NCBI GenBank assembly: GCA_017466065.1
Contig: JAFTUV010000025.1
Span: 1-64,000, forward strand
Origin: Bacteroidaceae bacterium
Lineage (GTDB): Bacteria > Bacteroidota > Bacteroidia > Bacteroidales > Bacteroidaceae
Length of the DNA: 64,000 nt
Direction: 5' to 3'
The translations under genes and the position numbers were made by a program. The notes beneath the pieces are model-generated. The model saw only the letters and a program-made list of their open reading frames with translations, was not told where the DNA came from and ran no database searches. Numbering within the stretch: position 1 is the first letter of the stretch; every line of letters starts with the position of its first letter. Below are positions 62,947 to 64,000 of this stretch, one piece after another.

Positions 62947-64000
62947 TTATAATATCTTTTTTACCAAGGCAAACATCTTGTATGGCATATATCGAAAGGG
63001 GAGGTCGAGCCGGGTGGGTGTTGTGACAACCGATTTACGGTGTGAGAACGACAGGTAGCTGTCGTATCCATGATATTGCCCCATTCCCGAGTTTCCAACA
63101 CCTCCAAATGGGATATTCTCATTTGCGATGTGCATTATTGTGTCGTTTATGCATGCTCCTCCCGAGGGAATTCGCTCCACTAATTTATGTCCGCGTTTGC
63201 TGTTGCCGAAGTAATACAATGCCAAGGGCTTTTCTCGTTCTTTTACAAAGGAGATGAATTCTTCCTCGTTCTCGAATGTCATCATTGGCAATATCGGGCC
63301 GAAAATCTCCTCTTGCATCACCGGCTTGTCGGGTAACACATTGTCCAATAATGTGGGTTCAATGAAACGTTCGGCCGCAATGGTGCGGCCACCGTAAACA
63401 ATATTGCCGTCGTTCAGATACGACGATACACGTTTGAATGCAGCGTCGTTCACCATACGTACAAAATGTTTGCTTTTAACTGTATCTTTGCCATGAAGTC
63501 GCTCTATCTCTTTTCCGAAGGCGGCAACAAATGCATCTTTTTTTGACGAATGTATAAGCAGATAATCGGGAGCAATGCAGGTCTGTCCGGCATTAAGTGT
63601 TTTTCCCCATGCTATACGTCGTGCAGCAATATCAATATCTGCCTCTTTGTCGATGATGCATGGGCTCTTGCCACCAAGTTCAAGCACTACGGGCGTAAGA
63701 TGCTTTGCGGCTGCCTCCATCACTTTACGGCCGAGTGCCGGGCTGCCGGTGAAGAAGATTATATCGAAACGCTCGTTCAAAAGTTCTTTGTTCACATCGC
63801 GATTACCTGTTACTACAGCTACATATTGCTCGTCGAAATATTCGCCAATCATTTTTTCGATTACAGCCGAAACAGAAGGTACGTATGGCGAGGGTTTCAA
63901 AATTGCTGTGCATCCTGCCGAGATTGCTCCCACAAGTGGATTAAGCAACAGCTGTACAGGATAATTCCATGGCGATATTATCAGTGAGTTACCAAGTGGT
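62947..64000 (-). CDS. Aldehyde dehydrogenase (ALDH3-like), 5' end beyond the window
   Basis: The visible ~350 residues are the C-terminal three quarters of an NAD(P)-dependent aldehyde dehydrogenase. At the window edge the frame continues upstream with PLGNSLIISPWNYPVQLLLN, then NPLVGAISAGCTAILKPS. The catalytic glutamate is in VVLELGGKSPCII and the nucleophilic cysteine in LNAGQTCIAPDYLL; IPFGGVGNSGMGQYHGYDSY and a basic, hydrophobic tail (FRYMPYKMFALVKKIL) follow. These segments match the class 3/fatty aldehyde group, which oxidises medium- and long-chain aldehydes. The physiological substrate is unknown. Confidence 0.93.
   Translation of the reverse strand, partial: PLGNSLIISPWNYPVQLLLNPLVGAISAGCTAILKPSPYVPSVSAVIEKMIGEYFDEQYVAVVTGNRDVNKELLNERFDIIFFTGSPALGRKVMEAAAKHLTPVVLELGGKSPCIIDKEADIDIAARRIAWGKTLNAGQTCIAPDYLLIHSSKKDAFVAAFGKEIERLHGKDTVKSKHFVRMVNDAAFKRVSSYLNDGNIVYGGRTIAAERFIEPTLLDNVLPDKPVMQEEIFGPILPMMTFENEEEFISFVKEREKPLALYYFGNSKRGHKLVERIPSGGACINDTIMHIANENIPFGGVGNSGMGQYHGYDSYLSFSHRKSVVTTPTRLDLPFRYMPYKMFALVKKIL

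Overview
The window is chromosomal DNA from a member of the order Bacteroidales, most likely a gut Bacteroidaceae-type anaerobe. This rests on the gene content and on the promoters, which follow the Bacteroidetes pattern TTTG-N19-23-TAnnTTTG rather than the E. coli pattern. Content pointing the same way: a GH110 alpha-1,3-galactosidase lipoprotein, a thiamine TonB receptor/PnuT/TPK operon under a TPP riboswitch, split glycine decarboxylase (gcvPA/gcvPB), an atpDC-x-BEFHAG ATP synthase operon, OmpP1/FadL, a type IX secretion C-terminal domain, and lipoproteins with an acidic run after the lipid cysteine. No rRNA, tRNA, CRISPR array, IS transposase or intact phage was seen.

Layout. 1-2.5 kb is an accessory scar: the tail of a truncated sensor histidine kinase resembling conjugative-transposon RteA proteins, an AbiE-type type IV toxin-antitoxin pair with a perfect inverted repeat over its promoter, and a leftover coding fragment. 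2.5-6 kb: GH110 enzyme and an RluA-family pseudouridine synthase. 6-9.7 kb (minus): TPP riboswitch, TonB receptor, PnuT-like transporter, thiamine pyrophosphokinase. 9.9-15.4 kb: CHU_C-domain secreted protein, a UvrA, a degraded membrane-protein remnant and a POT peptide transporter. 15.4-16.6 kb (minus): an esterase preceded by a 37-residue membrane microprotein. 16.7-22 kb: lipoate ligase plus the complete glycine cleavage system. 22-23.6 kb (minus): membrane LytTR regulator and purN. 23.8-27 kb: ftsE-lysC-lysA. 27-34 kb (minus): LolC/E-type permease, FadL-type porin, MATE pump, transketolase-rpiB. 34-36.5 kb: tex. 36.5-41 kb (minus): a surface-type lipoprotein and the galactose operon galM-galP-galK. 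41-44.3 kb (minus): grpE-dnaJ-folC. 44.5-52.5 kb (plus): a DEFD-box helicase, serC-serA-DUF1015-YigZ, a PLD-family lipoprotein and an A-type flavodiiron protein. 52.5-54 kb: two small unknown proteins divergent from an S24/LexA-like repressor. 54-63 kb: the ATP synthase operon ending in a thioredoxin-fold lipoprotein without its cysteines. The window ends inside an ALDH gene.

How parts connect: GH110 would release galactose, which the gal operon can take up, epimerise and phosphorylate, although the loci are 33 kb apart. LplA lipoylates GcvH, encoded in the same operon. The thiamine operon imports and pyrophosphorylates the cofactor that transketolase uses.

Less ordinary signals are: a pair of ~200-bp intergenic repeats with terminal inverted repeats (28.4 and 54.1 kb); several terminator hairpins whose arm lies inside the end of the coding sequence; the AbiE operator/promoter overlap; a serine-operon DUF1015 protein with a DGHHR motif; a Lys-for-His phosphoglycerate dehydrogenase; and the cysteine-less thioredoxin-like lipoprotein at the end of the atp operon.
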